Source of the DNA: DASXHD01 sp038239005
Lineage (GTDB): Bacteria > Myxococcota_A > Polyangia > Polyangiales > Polyangiaceae
Assembly: GCA_038239005.1 (NCBI GenBank)
Contig: JBBSFE010000009.1
Coordinates: forward strand, 26,359 to 90,358
Direction: 5' to 3'
Length of the DNA stretch: 64,000 nt
In this document: one piece after another, positions 9,331 to 18,573 of the stretch
How the letters are laid out: every line of letters starts with the position of its first letter
How positions within the stretch are numbered: the stretch's first letter is position 1
Made by a program: the position numbers and the translations under genes
The notes under the pieces: generated by a model
What the model was told of the DNA's origin: nothing
What the model saw: only the letters and a program-made list of their open reading frames with translations
Databases searched by the model: none

Positions 9331-10368
9331 GTGCGACCCGCGCTACTTTGCATTGTGCTCGCCCTTTCGTGCACACCCGAGAAGATGCCGCCGAACCTCG
9401 GCGACTTCGACGGAACCGCGCCGCCGCCCGTAGGCGGTGGTGGTGGTGGAGGCGGCGATGGTGGCCTCAACGGTGATGCAGGCGTGAGCGCAATCGCAGC
9501 GGCGTCGAACCCGCGCGGGATTTTTCTCGCGAACGGCTACGTCTACTTCACGAACAACGCGAGTGGCGCAGCCGACGGAACCGTGTCGGCCGTATCGACT
9601 GCCGGCGGCGCCGTCTTCAATCTCGCGACCGGCCTCGGCGGACCCGCCGCGCTCAGCGTCGCATCGGGCGTCGTGTTCTTCACGCTGTCGCCAGCCTCGG
9701 GCACTGGCGGCGTGTCTGCCGTTGCGGTCACTGGCGGCGCGGTCACTCCGATTCGTCAGAGCGTCACGGGCGCGCGCGCGATCGTGGCCGACGCAACCAA
9801 CGTTTACTGGGCGATCGATTCTGGCAGCGGCGGGCCGGCGATCCTCGAATGGGTTCCCATTGCGGGCGGCACCGTGAAGCAGCTCTCCGCAGTCACAGGC
9901 GACGCATCGCCAACCGCTCTCGCTCTCCTCGGGAACGCGCTGTTTCTCGCAACGACGGGCACGCAAGCCGCCATCTTCCAAGGCATCACGACAGGCGCGG
10001 GCGGTCTCAATCAGCTCGACGTGCCTGCCCCGCTTACGTTTGCCGATGTCGTTGCGTCGTCTTCGAACGTCTACGCCGTCATCGACGATGGCGCTCCGAG
10101 CGGTGCGATCGTGAATTACCCGCGCGGTACGGGCTCACCGTCGACCATCGCGTCGAGCTTGAACCACCCGCAGCGCCTCGCGCTCGACGGCTCCAACCTT
10201 TATTTCACCGACCCGCTCGGCGGCAACGTCTGGGTGCTCAACGTCTCGACGCCCACGATCCCGCCCGCGCTTTACGTGAGCGGCCTCAATGCGCCACTCC
10301 CGATCGCCGTGGCCGATGCGCTCTACGTCGGCGACGCGGACGCCATCATCCGCATTCCGAAGCTCTGA
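9331..10368 (+). CDS. lipoprotein with beta-propeller-like repeats
   Basis: An exported protein with signal VRPALLCIVLALSC and lipobox ALSC. The most compact start is GTG 9331; GTG 9322 and TTG 9301 are in frame. A poly-Gly linker (GGGGGGGGDGG) follows, then ~280 residues of repeated short beta units: VYFTNN, GVVFFTLS, NVYWAIDSGS, NALFLATTG, NLYFTDPLGGNVWVLN. This pattern resembles six- or seven-bladed propeller proteins of myxobacterial envelopes (DUF5050/NHL-like). No catalytic motif. Located between the LpoA-like gene and accC without overlap; function unknown. Confidence 0.75.
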   Translation: MRPALLCIVLALSCTPEKMPPNLGDFDGTAPPPVGGGGGGGGDGGLNGDAGVSAIAAASNPRGIFLANGYVYFTNNASGAADGTVSAVSTAGGAVFNLATGLGGPAALSVASGVVFFTLSPASGTGGVSAVAVTGGAVTPIRQSVTGARAIVADATNVYWAIDSGSGGPAILEWVPIAGGTVKQLSAVTGDASPTALALLGNALFLATTGTQAAIFQGITTGAGGLNQLDVPAPLTFADVVASSSNVYAVIDDGAPSGAIVNYPRGTGSPSTIASSLNHPQRLALDGSNLYFTDPLGGNVWVLNVSTPTIPPALYVSGLNAPLPIAVADALYVGDADAIIRIPKL

Positions 10369-10404
10369 GTGGACATCTTCCCGGCGAGGTGATTTCGTCG
10401 CGAC

Positions 10405-11919
10405 GTGACCACCCGTTTCAAGAAGGTTTTGATCGCCAACCGCGGTGAAATCGCGGTGCGCATCACGCGCACGCTCCACGAGATGGGCATCGCTGCCGTC
10501 GCCGTTTATTCGGACGTCGACCGCGCCGCGCTCCACGTTCGCCGCGCCGACGAGGCCTACCCGATCGGCCCCGCGCCCGCGGCCGAGAGCTATTTGCGCG
10601 TCGACAAGATCGTCGATGTCGCAAAAAAAAGCGGATGCGACGCCATCGCACCGGGCTACGGATTTTTGAGCGAGAACCCCGCGCTTCCGGAAGCGTGCGA
10701 GCGCGCCGGGATCGTCTTCATCGGACCACCCGCGAGCGCGATGCGCGCGATGGGCACAAAACCGGCCGCGCGCAAACGCATGGCCGAAGCAGGCGTGCCC
10801 ATCACGCCGGGCGCCACCTGCGACAACGCCGACGAAGCCGCGGCAGCGGCGAAGAAGATTGGTTTCCCCGTGATGCTCAAGGCCGCAAGCGGCGGCGGTG
10901 GCAAAGGCATGCGCCTCGTGAACAGCGAGTCCGAAATGAAGAGCGCATGGGAGCGCGCGCGCAGCGAAGCCAAAAAATTCTTCGGCGACGACACCGTGTA
11001 TCTCGAAAAAGCGATCGACCGACCGCGTCACGTCGAGATCCAAGTCCTCGGCGATCGCGAAGGCAATTGCGTTCACGTCTTCGAGCGCGACTGCTCCATT
11101 CAACGCCGCAACCAGAAGGTCGTCGAGGAGACGCCATCACCCGCGGCTCCACACGATCTCGTGGCGCGAATGGGCGCCATTGCCGTCACGGGCGCGAAGG
11201 CCGTCGGCTATTTTTCGGCGGGCACATTCGAATTTTTGCTCTCGCCCGATGGCAGTTTTTATTTTTTGGAGATGAACACGCGCTTGCAAGTCGAGCATCC
11301 CGTGACAGAGCTCGTCACGGGGCTCGATCTCGTTCGCGAGATGGTGCTCATCGCGCAAGGTGACAAACTAGGGTTCGTTCAAGAGGAGCTCACGCGGCAC
11401 GGCGCCGCCATCGAGTGCCGCATCTACGCCGAAGATCCCGCGAGCGGGTTCTTGCCTTCACCCGGCGTGATTCACGATCTCGAAGTGCCCGCAGGCCCCG
11501 GCATTCGCGACGACGGAGGCGCCTACGCCGGCGCGACCATCTCGAGCTACTACGACCCGCTCGTCTCGAAGCTTTGCGCGTGGGCACCGACGCGTGATCG
11601 CGCGCTCGCACGAATGCGGCGCGCTCTCGAGGAGTACGTCGTCACCGGGATTCGCACGAACATCGCGTTTCACCAAAAACTTTTGCAACACCCGGACTTC
11701 GTCGCCGGCAAATACGACACCGGCTTCCTCGAACGAAACAAAGACGACCTTCTTGGATACGCCGCCGTACCCGAAGATCAGCGCGCGTCGCTCGCCGTTG
11801 CCGTCGCGATTGCAGCGTCGCGGCTCGAACGCGTGACGGGCGCCAAAACCGCCGAGGTCAGCGAGTCGCGCACGCAGCTCTCACCGTGGGTCGCCGCCCA
11901 ACGCGGGCAACGACGTTAG
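10405..11919 (+). CDS. accC: acetyl/acyl-CoA carboxylase, biotin carboxylase subunit
   Basis: ATP-dependent carboxylation of biotin on a carrier protein, the first half-reaction of acyl-CoA carboxylase. The GTG start gives 504 aa. The N-terminus KVLIANRGEIAVRITRT is the biotin-carboxylase signature. The ATP-grasp domain shows GGGGKGMRLV and the catalytic region EMNTRLQVEHPVTE. The C-terminal biotin-carboxylase domain continues to about residue 460. There is no biotinyl-attachment domain, so a separate BCCP is needed. No carboxyltransferase or BCCP gene lies nearby, so the partner acyl-CoA carboxylase (acetyl- or propionyl-) cannot be named from context. Confidence 0.93.
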   Translation: MTTRFKKVLIANRGEIAVRITRTLHEMGIAAVAVYSDVDRAALHVRRADEAYPIGPAPAAESYLRVDKIVDVAKKSGCDAIAPGYGFLSENPALPEACERAGIVFIGPPASAMRAMGTKPAARKRMAEAGVPITPGATCDNADEAAAAAKKIGFPVMLKAASGGGGKGMRLVNSESEMKSAWERARSEAKKFFGDDTVYLEKAIDRPRHVEIQVLGDREGNCVHVFERDCSIQRRNQKVVEETPSPAAPHDLVARMGAIAVTGAKAVGYFSAGTFEFLLSPDGSFYFLEMNTRLQVEHPVTELVTGLDLVREMVLIAQGDKLGFVQEELTRHGAAIECRIYAEDPASGFLPSPGVIHDLEVPAGPGIRDDGGAYAGATISSYYDPLVSKLCAWAPTRDRALARMRRALEEYVVTGIRTNIAFHQKLLQHPDFVAGKYDTGFLERNKDDLLGYAAVPEDQRASLAVAVAIAASRLERVTGAKTAEVSESRTQLSPWVAAQRGQRR

Positions 11920-11929
11920 CAAAACTGAA

Positions 11930-12466
11930 TCAGCCGCCGTCGCCGGCTGCGTCTTTCGGTGCTGCGTCCGCGGGGAGGCCGCCGTCTCCGCCGATGCATG
12001 CCGCTTGGCACTTCGAGTAGGCGCATCCGAAGAGGGCGGTGAGGTTCGTGTTGCCGCTCAAGATCGCTTGCTCGCCGCACGTGGTGAAGTCGCCGGTCTG
12101 TGCGACGCACGTGACCGTGTCGATGACGCCTTGTCGGCAGAGGCAGTCGCCGTTGCACGATGTGATCTGGCCGCCGCACTGAGTCTTGAAGCAATCGACG
12201 CACGGACCGATGGCGAAGCCACCCGCATCCACGTCGAGGCCTGCGTCACCTGACGGAAGGTACTGAAGAAGATCGGGCGCATCGCATCCGGCTTCGGGTG
12301 CTACGTCGGGCGCGACGTCGGCGGTGACGTCCTTCTGCGTGGTGACGTCGGTTGCGGCGTCCTTGAGGGTGTCGTCCGTTTGAGAGCCACATGCCGAGAC
12401 GACGCACATGGCCGTGAGCGGGGCGAGAAGGCCGACGAAAGCGATTGCAGGAATACGAAAGCGCAT
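11930..12466 (-). CDS. Cys-rich lipoprotein
   Basis: A 178-aa lipoprotein starting at ATG 12466, with a long hydrophobic signal ending VVSACGS. The mature part opens with an Asp/Thr/Val-rich low-complexity stretch (DAATDVTTQKDVTADVAPDVAP). It then carries about ten cysteines in ~75 residues (CVDCFKTQCGG, CNGDCLCRQG, CGEQAIL, CAYSKCQAACIGG), consistent with a small disulphide-rich exported domain common in myxobacterial surface proteins. It ends in a Gly/Asp/Ala tail. Divergently transcribed from the hydrolase lipoprotein at 12580. Function not recognised. Confidence 0.75.
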   Translation of the reverse strand: MRFRIPAIAFVGLLAPLTAMCVVSACGSQTDDTLKDAATDVTTQKDVTADVAPDVAPEAGCDAPDLLQYLPSGDAGLDVDAGGFAIGPCVDCFKTQCGGQITSCNGDCLCRQGVIDTVTCVAQTGDFTTCGEQAILSGNTNLTALFGCAYSKCQAACIGGDGGLPADAAPKDAAGDGG

Positions 12467-12504
12467 CGGCGCAGCATACCAACGACCACACTTTGGGCTA
12501 CTCC

Positions 12505-12533
12505 TTTTGAGCGCGCCAAAGGCACACTCAAAA
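12505..12533. promoter_or_regulatory. inverted repeat in a divergent intergenic region
   Basis: Perfect 7-bp arms, TTTTGAG (12505-12511) and CTCAAAA (12527-12533), separated by 15 bp, lie in the 113-bp gap between the two divergent lipoprotein genes. The spacing puts the arms about two helical turns apart, as for a dimeric regulator. No regulator gene is adjacent, so this is only a candidate operator. Confidence 0.3.
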
Positions 12534-12579
12534 AATCTCTTGCTGGGAAGTGCGGCGCGCCGCACGTTCCCAATTGGTC

Positions 12580-14967
12580 ATGCACCTTCGTCATTGGCTT
12601 CTAGTCGGGGCGTCATTTTTCGCGTGCAGCAGCACGCCTTCGGGGCCCACGGTTCGATTCATCACGACCGACGCAACGCCCAATTTCATGGACGTTCCGT
12701 TTCCGTCGGACGCGTACTTGCAGAACGGGCACATCGGCACGATTCCGGGGCTCGACGCCATCTTCACCGTCAATTCGGAGATGCTCCAGCACGCGCTTCT
12801 CGTCCACGACGGCTTCGGGCGCACCACATACGCCGCGTTTTACGTCGATGATCCATCGCTGCCGCCGAACGACGATGACTCGGTCGCCGCCGCGCTCATC
12901 GACACGACGACGCTTCCGCAAAGCGAGACGGAATGTGGGTCGGCCGCGAGCTCGGTGTTCTTGTTCGACCTCGACGCGAGCGCGAAGGTGCCTTGCCGCG
13001 CAGCGTTTCACAAGGCGCCGCAAGGTCACACGCGACCGGTCCTTGGTGTCGGGCCGGCGCGCGGCGTCGTGCTAGCGGGCGGGCACAAAATCGCGGCGGT
13101 GCTCACGAGCCGCATCAAAGACAAGAGCGGCAAGGCACTCTCGGCGAGCGCTGACTTCCAGAAAATCGCGACCGGTGATCGCACCGCTGGTGTCGGCGCT
13201 CTCTATGGCGGCGCATTCGACACGGTCAAAGCAGCGATCGGTGGCGACCTCGGCAAAGACGAGATCGTCGGGCTCGCCGTCTACACGACGAACAAAATGG
13301 AAGAGGAGCTCTACGGGCTTCGCGACGAGCTCGAAGATTCGGCGACACCGACACTCTCGTGGGACGCGCCCACGATGGCGCCGATGGGCGCCGCGAAATT
13401 CACGAACGTGTCGCCGCTGCCCGCGGGTTTCACGGCGAGCCTCGATGATTGGCTCGGCGTCGCGACCGAGAAGCTTCCCGACGGCACCGACGATCCGGAC
13501 CGGCTTCTTCCAGTGCCTGCGCACGACGCCATCGACGCCGCAGGTTCGGCCGTGTTCGACGCCATCAATTATCTGAGCGTGCGCGCGGGTGGATACGGCG
13601 ACGACGACCACGCCAACTTCGCACGCGACGGGAGCGGCAAAATCATCCCCGCGCCGGAAAAACCCACCGACAAAATCTGGGTCACGTTGTTCGTTCCAAA
13701 GAAGGCCATGCCCGCAAGCGGATATCCCGTCGTGATCGTGCAACATGGTCTGTCGAGCTCGCGCGAATACGCGTTCAGCCTGGCCAACACGTTTTGCAAG
13801 AACGGTTGGATGGTCGCCGCGATCGACAGCGTCACGTTTGGCGCGCGCGCACCCGAGGCGATCTACCAAGTCGACCAGCACAGTTCGTGGGCGACCGCGC
13901 CGGGCGCGAAGTTCGACGGACCCGATGGGCTCGCCGATCCCGTCGCCGGCAGCTTCAACAGCTCCGCTGATCTTTTCGGCACGCTACTCAACATCGGCGC
14001 GTTTCGGGATCAATTGAGGCAATCAGAGATCGACACCGCGCAGGTCGCGAAGGTGCTGCGGTCGAATCCAGATTTGTCTCCGCTGCAAACGGGCGCGGTC
14101 GCACCAAAGATCGATCCAGCACACGTCGCGTATGTGGGTGACTCGCTTGGTGGCATCGAAGGCGCCGTCGCGGCCGCCATCGAACCGAAGCTCGACGCAT
14201 GGGCGCTCAACGTCGCGGGCGGCGGCATCGTCCTCGAGGTTGCAGCGCGATCGCCGGTCATCAGTCCGCAGCTCAACGGTGGCGGGCTCAACTTCGGCTT
14301 CACAGGCGATCAATTCAGCGATGTGCACGTTGCGGTCACGCTCATCGAGACGATCGCCGAGCCGGGCGATCCGTTGCTCTACGCATCACACCTCGTGACG
14401 TCACCACACACGCTCAAGGGGAGCCCAACCAAACCGCGCAATTTACTTCAAATCGAGGTGCTGTTCGACGAGCTCGTCACGAACGAAGGTGACGAAGCGC
14501 TCGCACGCGCTGCGGGAATGTCGCTCGCTGGCCCGAACGTCGGATCGAACGCGGAGCTTTTGGACCTCGTGCATCCCGAGCAGAACCTGCGCGCGGTTCC
14601 GCTCGCGACGGTCAATCCGGACGCCACCGGTATTCACGACACACCCATGACGGGCGTGACAGCGGTGGTCGTGCAGGTGGGTCCCGGAACGCATGGATCG
14701 GACTTCGTCGATTCCAAGGGCCACCGCACATTTGCGGCTCCGTGGGCGCTCTTCGACCAACTCCAGCCATTTCCGAGCGCGCCTACCGCCTACGACGTGA
14801 GCTGCCCGTATCGCGAGCTCCAAACGGCCGTGACGGGATTTTTCACGGGCGCATTCGGTGGGCAAACACCGTCGGTTTCGGGCTTCAAACCCCCCGTTCG
14901 CGATCTCGACGGCGATGGCACGCCGGACGCCACGGACCCTGACCCAAACGATCCGACTAAGAAGTAG
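12580..14967 (+). CDS. large alpha/beta-hydrolase-fold lipoprotein
   Basis: ATG 12580 gives a 795-aa protein with a signal (HWLLVGASFFACSS). A beta-rich N-terminal region (~30-330) precedes an alpha/beta-hydrolase-like domain. That domain has an oxyanion-type HG in VIVQHGLSSSREYAFSL and a nucleophile elbow GDSLGG (HVAYVGDSLGGIEG) around residue 528. A late His in GPGTHGSDFVDS is a plausible third triad member. The arrangement resembles the VolA-like surface lipase family. The C-terminus has thrombospondin-type-3 phrases (DLDGDGTPDATDPDPNDP) that bind Ca2+ in other proteins. Esterase or lipase activity is inference. Confidence 0.8.
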   Translation: MHLRHWLLVGASFFACSSTPSGPTVRFITTDATPNFMDVPFPSDAYLQNGHIGTIPGLDAIFTVNSEMLQHALLVHDGFGRTTYAAFYVDDPSLPPNDDDSVAAALIDTTTLPQSETECGSAASSVFLFDLDASAKVPCRAAFHKAPQGHTRPVLGVGPARGVVLAGGHKIAAVLTSRIKDKSGKALSASADFQKIATGDRTAGVGALYGGAFDTVKAAIGGDLGKDEIVGLAVYTTNKMEEELYGLRDELEDSATPTLSWDAPTMAPMGAAKFTNVSPLPAGFTASLDDWLGVATEKLPDGTDDPDRLLPVPAHDAIDAAGSAVFDAINYLSVRAGGYGDDDHANFARDGSGKIIPAPEKPTDKIWVTLFVPKKAMPASGYPVVIVQHGLSSSREYAFSLANTFCKNGWMVAAIDSVTFGARAPEAIYQVDQHSSWATAPGAKFDGPDGLADPVAGSFNSSADLFGTLLNIGAFRDQLRQSEIDTAQVAKVLRSNPDLSPLQTGAVAPKIDPAHVAYVGDSLGGIEGAVAAAIEPKLDAWALNVAGGGIVLEVAARSPVISPQLNGGGLNFGFTGDQFSDVHVAVTLIETIAEPGDPLLYASHLVTSPHTLKGSPTKPRNLLQIEVLFDELVTNEGDEALARAAGMSLAGPNVGSNAELLDLVHPEQNLRAVPLATVNPDATGIHDTPMTGVTAVVVQVGPGTHGSDFVDSKGHRTFAAPWALFDQLQPFPSAPTAYDVSCPYRELQTAVTGFFTGAFGGQTPSVSGFKPPVRDLDGDGTPDATDPDPNDPTKK

Positions 14968-15039
14968 ACGCACGTAGTTTTCGCGCCGGCGCGTACCGGC
15001 CAAAGATGGAACCCGGTGCTAACGTCCATATGAAATCGG

Positions 15040-16020
15040 ATGTCGGCATCGGTGCGTTTTCCGCTCGGCCCCCCCGCGACCAACATCTTCGGGTGGCTCG
15101 CGGTCACGGCTGTGTTCGTTCCGGTGCCCTTCGTGTGGGCGCGCCCGATTTGGTTTCAAGCCGCGATGGTGATTGCGGTCGCGGCGTCGATCGCGCTCGC
15201 GATCGTGCACCGCATTCGCACGCGTCCTCGGGGCTGGGTCGTCGCGCACGGTTGGGGGCTTTCGCGATCGTCGAAGAAGCGGCCGGAGCAAACCGTTGCG
15301 CGCTACGCCGAGTCGTTCGGCGTCACGCTCCTCGCGAGCCAAGCGAAGAGGCGCGCCATCCTCGCGCTGACGACGCCGACGCAAACACGCTTCATCGGCG
15401 TGCGCCTCGAAGGTCCGTCGGCTGGGGCGCTGCTCACACACGCATCGATCGTCGCCGACGGTGACGCGCTCACAGCGCACGCAAGTGACGATGGCTCGAT
15501 GTCGGCAGATGCGGCCCTCGCGCTTCTCCGTTTGATTCGCGAGCGCGCTCCGAACGCGCAGCGCCGTTTGTATCTCTCGGGCACGCGCGGTGAACGCATC
15601 GTGCTCGATGGGTCCGAGCTCCGCGTGGAGACGCGCACGAAGAAGATGGCGATCGACTTGCTGTTGCCGGTCGAGTGGCGCGGCTTTTTGTTTCACGAGA
15701 CGCTCGGCGCCGCGGCGAGCATCTATCAAGCCACGTGGATTCGTCAGGGCGCGTCCGAGATCGTTCTCGTCGCGCCGATGCCCACCGAGCTCCTCGTTTC
15801 CGCGTCGCGCAATAGCCCCGCGACGCCAATGACGGGCGCCCGCCGCGTGCGCGAAGCCCAGCTCATTCAATCCAACCCGGACGAGCCCCCGCCGGGCGAT
15901 CTCCGCACCGGTATCGAGCGCGTCTTCATGCTCCCCGTTCGCGAGGCCCTCGCACGCGCGCCGCTCCCAGCCCGCAGCGCCCCGCCGAAACGCGTCTCCT
16001 CTCCGGACCTCGGCGCCTAG
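15040..16020 (+). CDS. hypothetical membrane protein
   Basis: A 326-aa protein with two closely spaced hydrophobic helices at roughly residues 15-55 (FGWLAVTAVFVPVPFVWA and QAAMVIAVAASIALAIV). These are followed by a basic cytoplasmic-looking segment and a ~230-residue soluble domain with mixed alpha/beta character and no recognisable catalytic motif. The C-terminal 30 residues are Pro/Arg/Ala-rich. It stands alone, 72 bp after the hydrolase gene and 54 bp before metG. The family was not recognised; a PH-domain-like membrane protein would be one possibility but is not supported by a clear motif. Confidence 0.65.
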   Translation: MSASVRFPLGPPATNIFGWLAVTAVFVPVPFVWARPIWFQAAMVIAVAASIALAIVHRIRTRPRGWVVAHGWGLSRSSKKRPEQTVARYAESFGVTLLASQAKRRAILALTTPTQTRFIGVRLEGPSAGALLTHASIVADGDALTAHASDDGSMSADAALALLRLIRERAPNAQRRLYLSGTRGERIVLDGSELRVETRTKKMAIDLLLPVEWRGFLFHETLGAAASIYQATWIRQGASEIVLVAPMPTELLVSASRNSPATPMTGARRVREAQLIQSNPDEPPPGDLRTGIERVFMLPVREALARAPLPARSAPPKRVSSPDLGA

Positions 16021-16074
16021 GCGCGTGTTGTCCAGCGGATGCCGCGTGCGGCGTCTGTGATAATGACGAACCGC

Positions 16075-18030
16075 ATGGCGCGCCCTTTTTACGTCACTAC
16101 GCCGATTTACTACGTGAACGACGTGCCCCACCTCGGCACGGCCTACACGACGATCGTCGCTGACGCCCTCCGCCGCTATCACCTTTTGCGTGGTCGCGAT
16201 GCGCGCCTCCTCACCGGCACCGACGAGCATGGTCTGAAGCTCGAGCGCGAGGCCGTCGCGCGAAACGTTACGCCGCAGCAATTCGTCGACGAGATGAGCG
16301 CGCGTTTTCGCGAAGCGTGGCCGAAGCTCCTCGTCGAAGCCGACGACTTCATCCGCACGACCGAGCCGCGCCACGAAAAGCTCGTGAAAGAAATCTGGGA
16401 GACGATCGCTAAAAATGGCGACCTCTACCTCGGCGCTTACGAAGATTGGTACTGCGTCGGCTGCGAGTCTTTCAAAACCGAGAAAGAGCTCCTGCCCGGC
16501 AACGTGTGCCCGCTCCACAACAAGGCCGTCGAGCGCGTGAAGGAGGAGACGTACTTCTTCAAGCTCAAGGACTACGAGCAAAAGCTCCTCGACCTCTACG
16601 ACGCTCGCCCCGATTTCATCCAACCCGAGTCACGTCGAAACGAAGTGATCAGCTTCGTGAGGGGCGGCCTCAAAGATTTGTCGGTGTCGCGCACGAGCTT
16701 CAAATGGGGAATTCCCGTTCCCGGTAACGCGGCGCACATCATGTTCGTGTGGTTCGACGCGCTCGCGAACTACTGGACGGCCCTCGGCGACAAGCAATCA
16801 AAGTACTGGGAGCCGAACGGCGAAGTCTTGCATCTCGTCGGCAAAGACATTTTGCGCTTTCACACGGTGTACTGGCCCGCGTTCTTGCTGAGCGCAGGTT
16901 TGCCGCTCCCAACGAAGGTGTTCGCGCACGGGTTTTTGACCATCGACGGTCAGAAGATGGGAAAATCTCTCCGCAACGCCGTCGACCCGATACGGCTTGC
17001 GAACACGGAAGAAGTCGGCGGGCCCGATGGGCTGCGCTATCAGCTCCTTCGTTACGTCGCCTTCGGGCAAGACGGCGACTTCGATCACAAGGCGATGATC
17101 GAGCGCTACAACGCCGACCTCGGCAAGAACCTCGGAAATCTTTTGTCTCGCACGCTCGGTCTTTGCGCCAAGCTCACGAGCGGCAAAATTCCTCGCTACA
17201 CGCCGGGCGATCTCGAGCGCGAGTTCGAGACGCAAGCGCAGAAGCACATCGAAGCAGCGTCGGCCGCGTGGGAAGCGCTCGAGCCGCATCGCGCGCTCGA
17301 GGAGACGATCGGGCTCTCTTCGCTCGCGAACCAATACGTCGATCGCGCGGCGCCGTGGGCCGAGGCGAAGAAGGGCAACCAAGAGCGCGTCGATACTTCC
17401 CTCGCGCTCTTGCTCGATACGCTTCGCTCGCTCAGCGTGCTCGTGTGGCCTGCGATCCCGCGCAAAGCCGACGCGCTCCGCGAGCAGCTCGCACTCCCGC
17501 CGATCAAGAACGTGATCGGAACGGATCAATGGCCGCTCGGCCACGCGCCAGATCGCGTCGGCACGTTGCTCGGCGCGGCGACGCCGCTCTTTCCAACGGT
17601 CGACAAAGACGTGGAGAAGGCGCTCCTCGATCGCCTCCAGCCCAAAACCGAAACCAACACAGCGGCGCCCGTGGCTGCCGCGCCCGTTGCGGACGCCTCG
17701 AAGTGGATCGAGTACGACGCCTTCGCTTCGATCGATCTACGTGTGGGCCTCGTGAAGTCGGCGAAGAAAATCCCGAAGAAGGACAAGCTCCTCGAGCTCG
17801 AGGTCGACCTCGGCGAAGAAAAACCCCGCACGATCATCGCGGGCCTCGCGCTCTCCTTCACGCCCGAAGCCCTCGCGGGCCAGCGCGTCATCGTCGTGGC
17901 CAACCTGGCCCCCCGCGACTTCGGCAAAGGCCTCGTCTCGCACGGAATGATTCTCGCGGCAGGCCCCAGCGAAAAGCTCGTTCTCGCAACCGCCCCTGCG
18001 GACGCGGCCCCGGGCGCGAAGCTCAAATAG
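16075..18030 (+). CDS. metG: methionyl-tRNA synthetase
   Basis: Charges tRNA-Met. The start at ATG 16075 (MARPFYVTTPIYYVND) fits the family; in-frame Mets at 16039 and 16063 add only non-conserved residues. The class I HIGH-like motif is in VPHLGTAYTT near residue 20 and the KMSKS-like motif is GQKMGKSLRN near residue 300. The insert carries zinc-type ligands CVGC and, later, CPLH. The C-terminal ~110 residues, from WIEYDAFASIDLRVGLV, form the Trbp111/EMAP-II-like tRNA-binding domain that makes these enzymes dimers. Total 651 aa, normal for the two-domain form. Confidence 0.96.
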   Translation: MARPFYVTTPIYYVNDVPHLGTAYTTIVADALRRYHLLRGRDARLLTGTDEHGLKLEREAVARNVTPQQFVDEMSARFREAWPKLLVEADDFIRTTEPRHEKLVKEIWETIAKNGDLYLGAYEDWYCVGCESFKTEKELLPGNVCPLHNKAVERVKEETYFFKLKDYEQKLLDLYDARPDFIQPESRRNEVISFVRGGLKDLSVSRTSFKWGIPVPGNAAHIMFVWFDALANYWTALGDKQSKYWEPNGEVLHLVGKDILRFHTVYWPAFLLSAGLPLPTKVFAHGFLTIDGQKMGKSLRNAVDPIRLANTEEVGGPDGLRYQLLRYVAFGQDGDFDHKAMIERYNADLGKNLGNLLSRTLGLCAKLTSGKIPRYTPGDLEREFETQAQKHIEAASAAWEALEPHRALEETIGLSSLANQYVDRAAPWAEAKKGNQERVDTSLALLLDTLRSLSVLVWPAIPRKADALREQLALPPIKNVIGTDQWPLGHAPDRVGTLLGAATPLFPTVDKDVEKALLDRLQPKTETNTAAPVAAAPVADASKWIEYDAFASIDLRVGLVKSAKKIPKKDKLLELEVDLGEEKPRTIIAGLALSFTPEALAGQRVIVVANLAPRDFGKGLVSHGMILAAGPSEKLVLATAPADAAPGAKLK

Positions 18031-18089
18031 CTGTCTCGCTCGTGTTCACCGCCCCTCCGACGGAGTGACAAAGTACCGCGAAACGGTCG

Positions 18090-18117
18090 CAGCCATTTTG
18101 GCTGGTTTCGTTTTCCA
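18090..18117 (+). terminator. candidate intrinsic terminator of metG
   Basis: A 6-bp stem with a 3-nt loop (CAGCCATTTTGGCTG, 18090-18104) is followed by the T-rich run GTTTCGTTTTCC, 60 bp after the metG stop. The stem is short, so strength is uncertain. Confidence 0.4.
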
Positions 18118-18140
18118 GGCGTTTGGCTGGTTTCGTTTTC
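18097..18140. repeat. 19-bp direct repeat downstream of metG
   Basis: The 19-bp word TTTGGCTGGTTTCGTTTTC occurs at 18097-18115 and again at 18122-18140, a 25-bp period. The first copy overlaps the terminator-like hairpin. It may be a slippage duplication of the terminator tail; only the first copy has the full inverted arm. The rest of the 162-bp gap between metG and the PIN toxin gene shows no coding signal. Confidence 0.6.
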
Positions 18141-18192
18141 AAGAGAGAACACTTCGGTCGATGCGGCACCCTGAATGGGTGCGATAGAGCGC

Positions 18193-18573
18193 TCAGCGCG
18201 GATGGATTGTGATTCGCTTGCCGGTCGCAGCGACAAGGCGACGAATGTCTGCGGCGTCCGTCGTGAGGATGTCTGCGCTCGTCGTCGCGGCGAGCTCGAC
18301 GACCGACGCATCGACGACATCGGTCGATCTTGCTTTGCCGAGCAGAGCGCCCGTTCGATGCGCGGCGCGCTCGTCGAAGCTCACGACGTCGCAGCCGCGC
18401 AGAAAGCGTCGGAGCTGAACCTGCCGATCGGAACGGCTCGCTTGAGCGACGACAGCGGCCGGAACGAGCGGAATGAGCCCGGCCATGAGCCGAACGCGAT
18501 GCTCCGCCCACGTCGCGCGATCACCTCGATCGGCGGCGATGAGGAAGCCCGTGTCGTAGACAGTGCCGCTCAC
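18193..18573 (-). CDS. vapC: PIN-domain toxin of a VapBC-type pair
   Basis: Predicted Mg2+-dependent ribonuclease. The GTG start at 18573 overlaps the antitoxin stop (GTGA), giving 126 aa. Acidic PIN-site residues are visible in order: Asp7 in VYDTGFLIAADRG, the STDVVDASVVELA segment near residue 90, and ILTTDAADI near residue 105. A central basic helix region (RSDRQVQLRRFL) is typical of the family. It is cotranscribed with the ribbon-helix-helix antitoxin upstream, under the palindromic operator at 18833-18858. Confidence 0.85.
   Translation of the reverse strand: MSGTVYDTGFLIAADRGDRATWAEHRVRLMAGLIPLVPAAVVAQASRSDRQVQLRRFLRGCDVVSFDERAAHRTGALLGKARSTDVVDASVVELAATTSADILTTDAADIRRLVAATGKRITIHPR

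Noticed and set aside
14968..15039. GCCGG-CGCGTA-CCGGC hairpin after the hydrolase lipoprotein gene as a terminator
   Set aside because: No T-run follows on either strand; short GC arms are common by chance in this composition.
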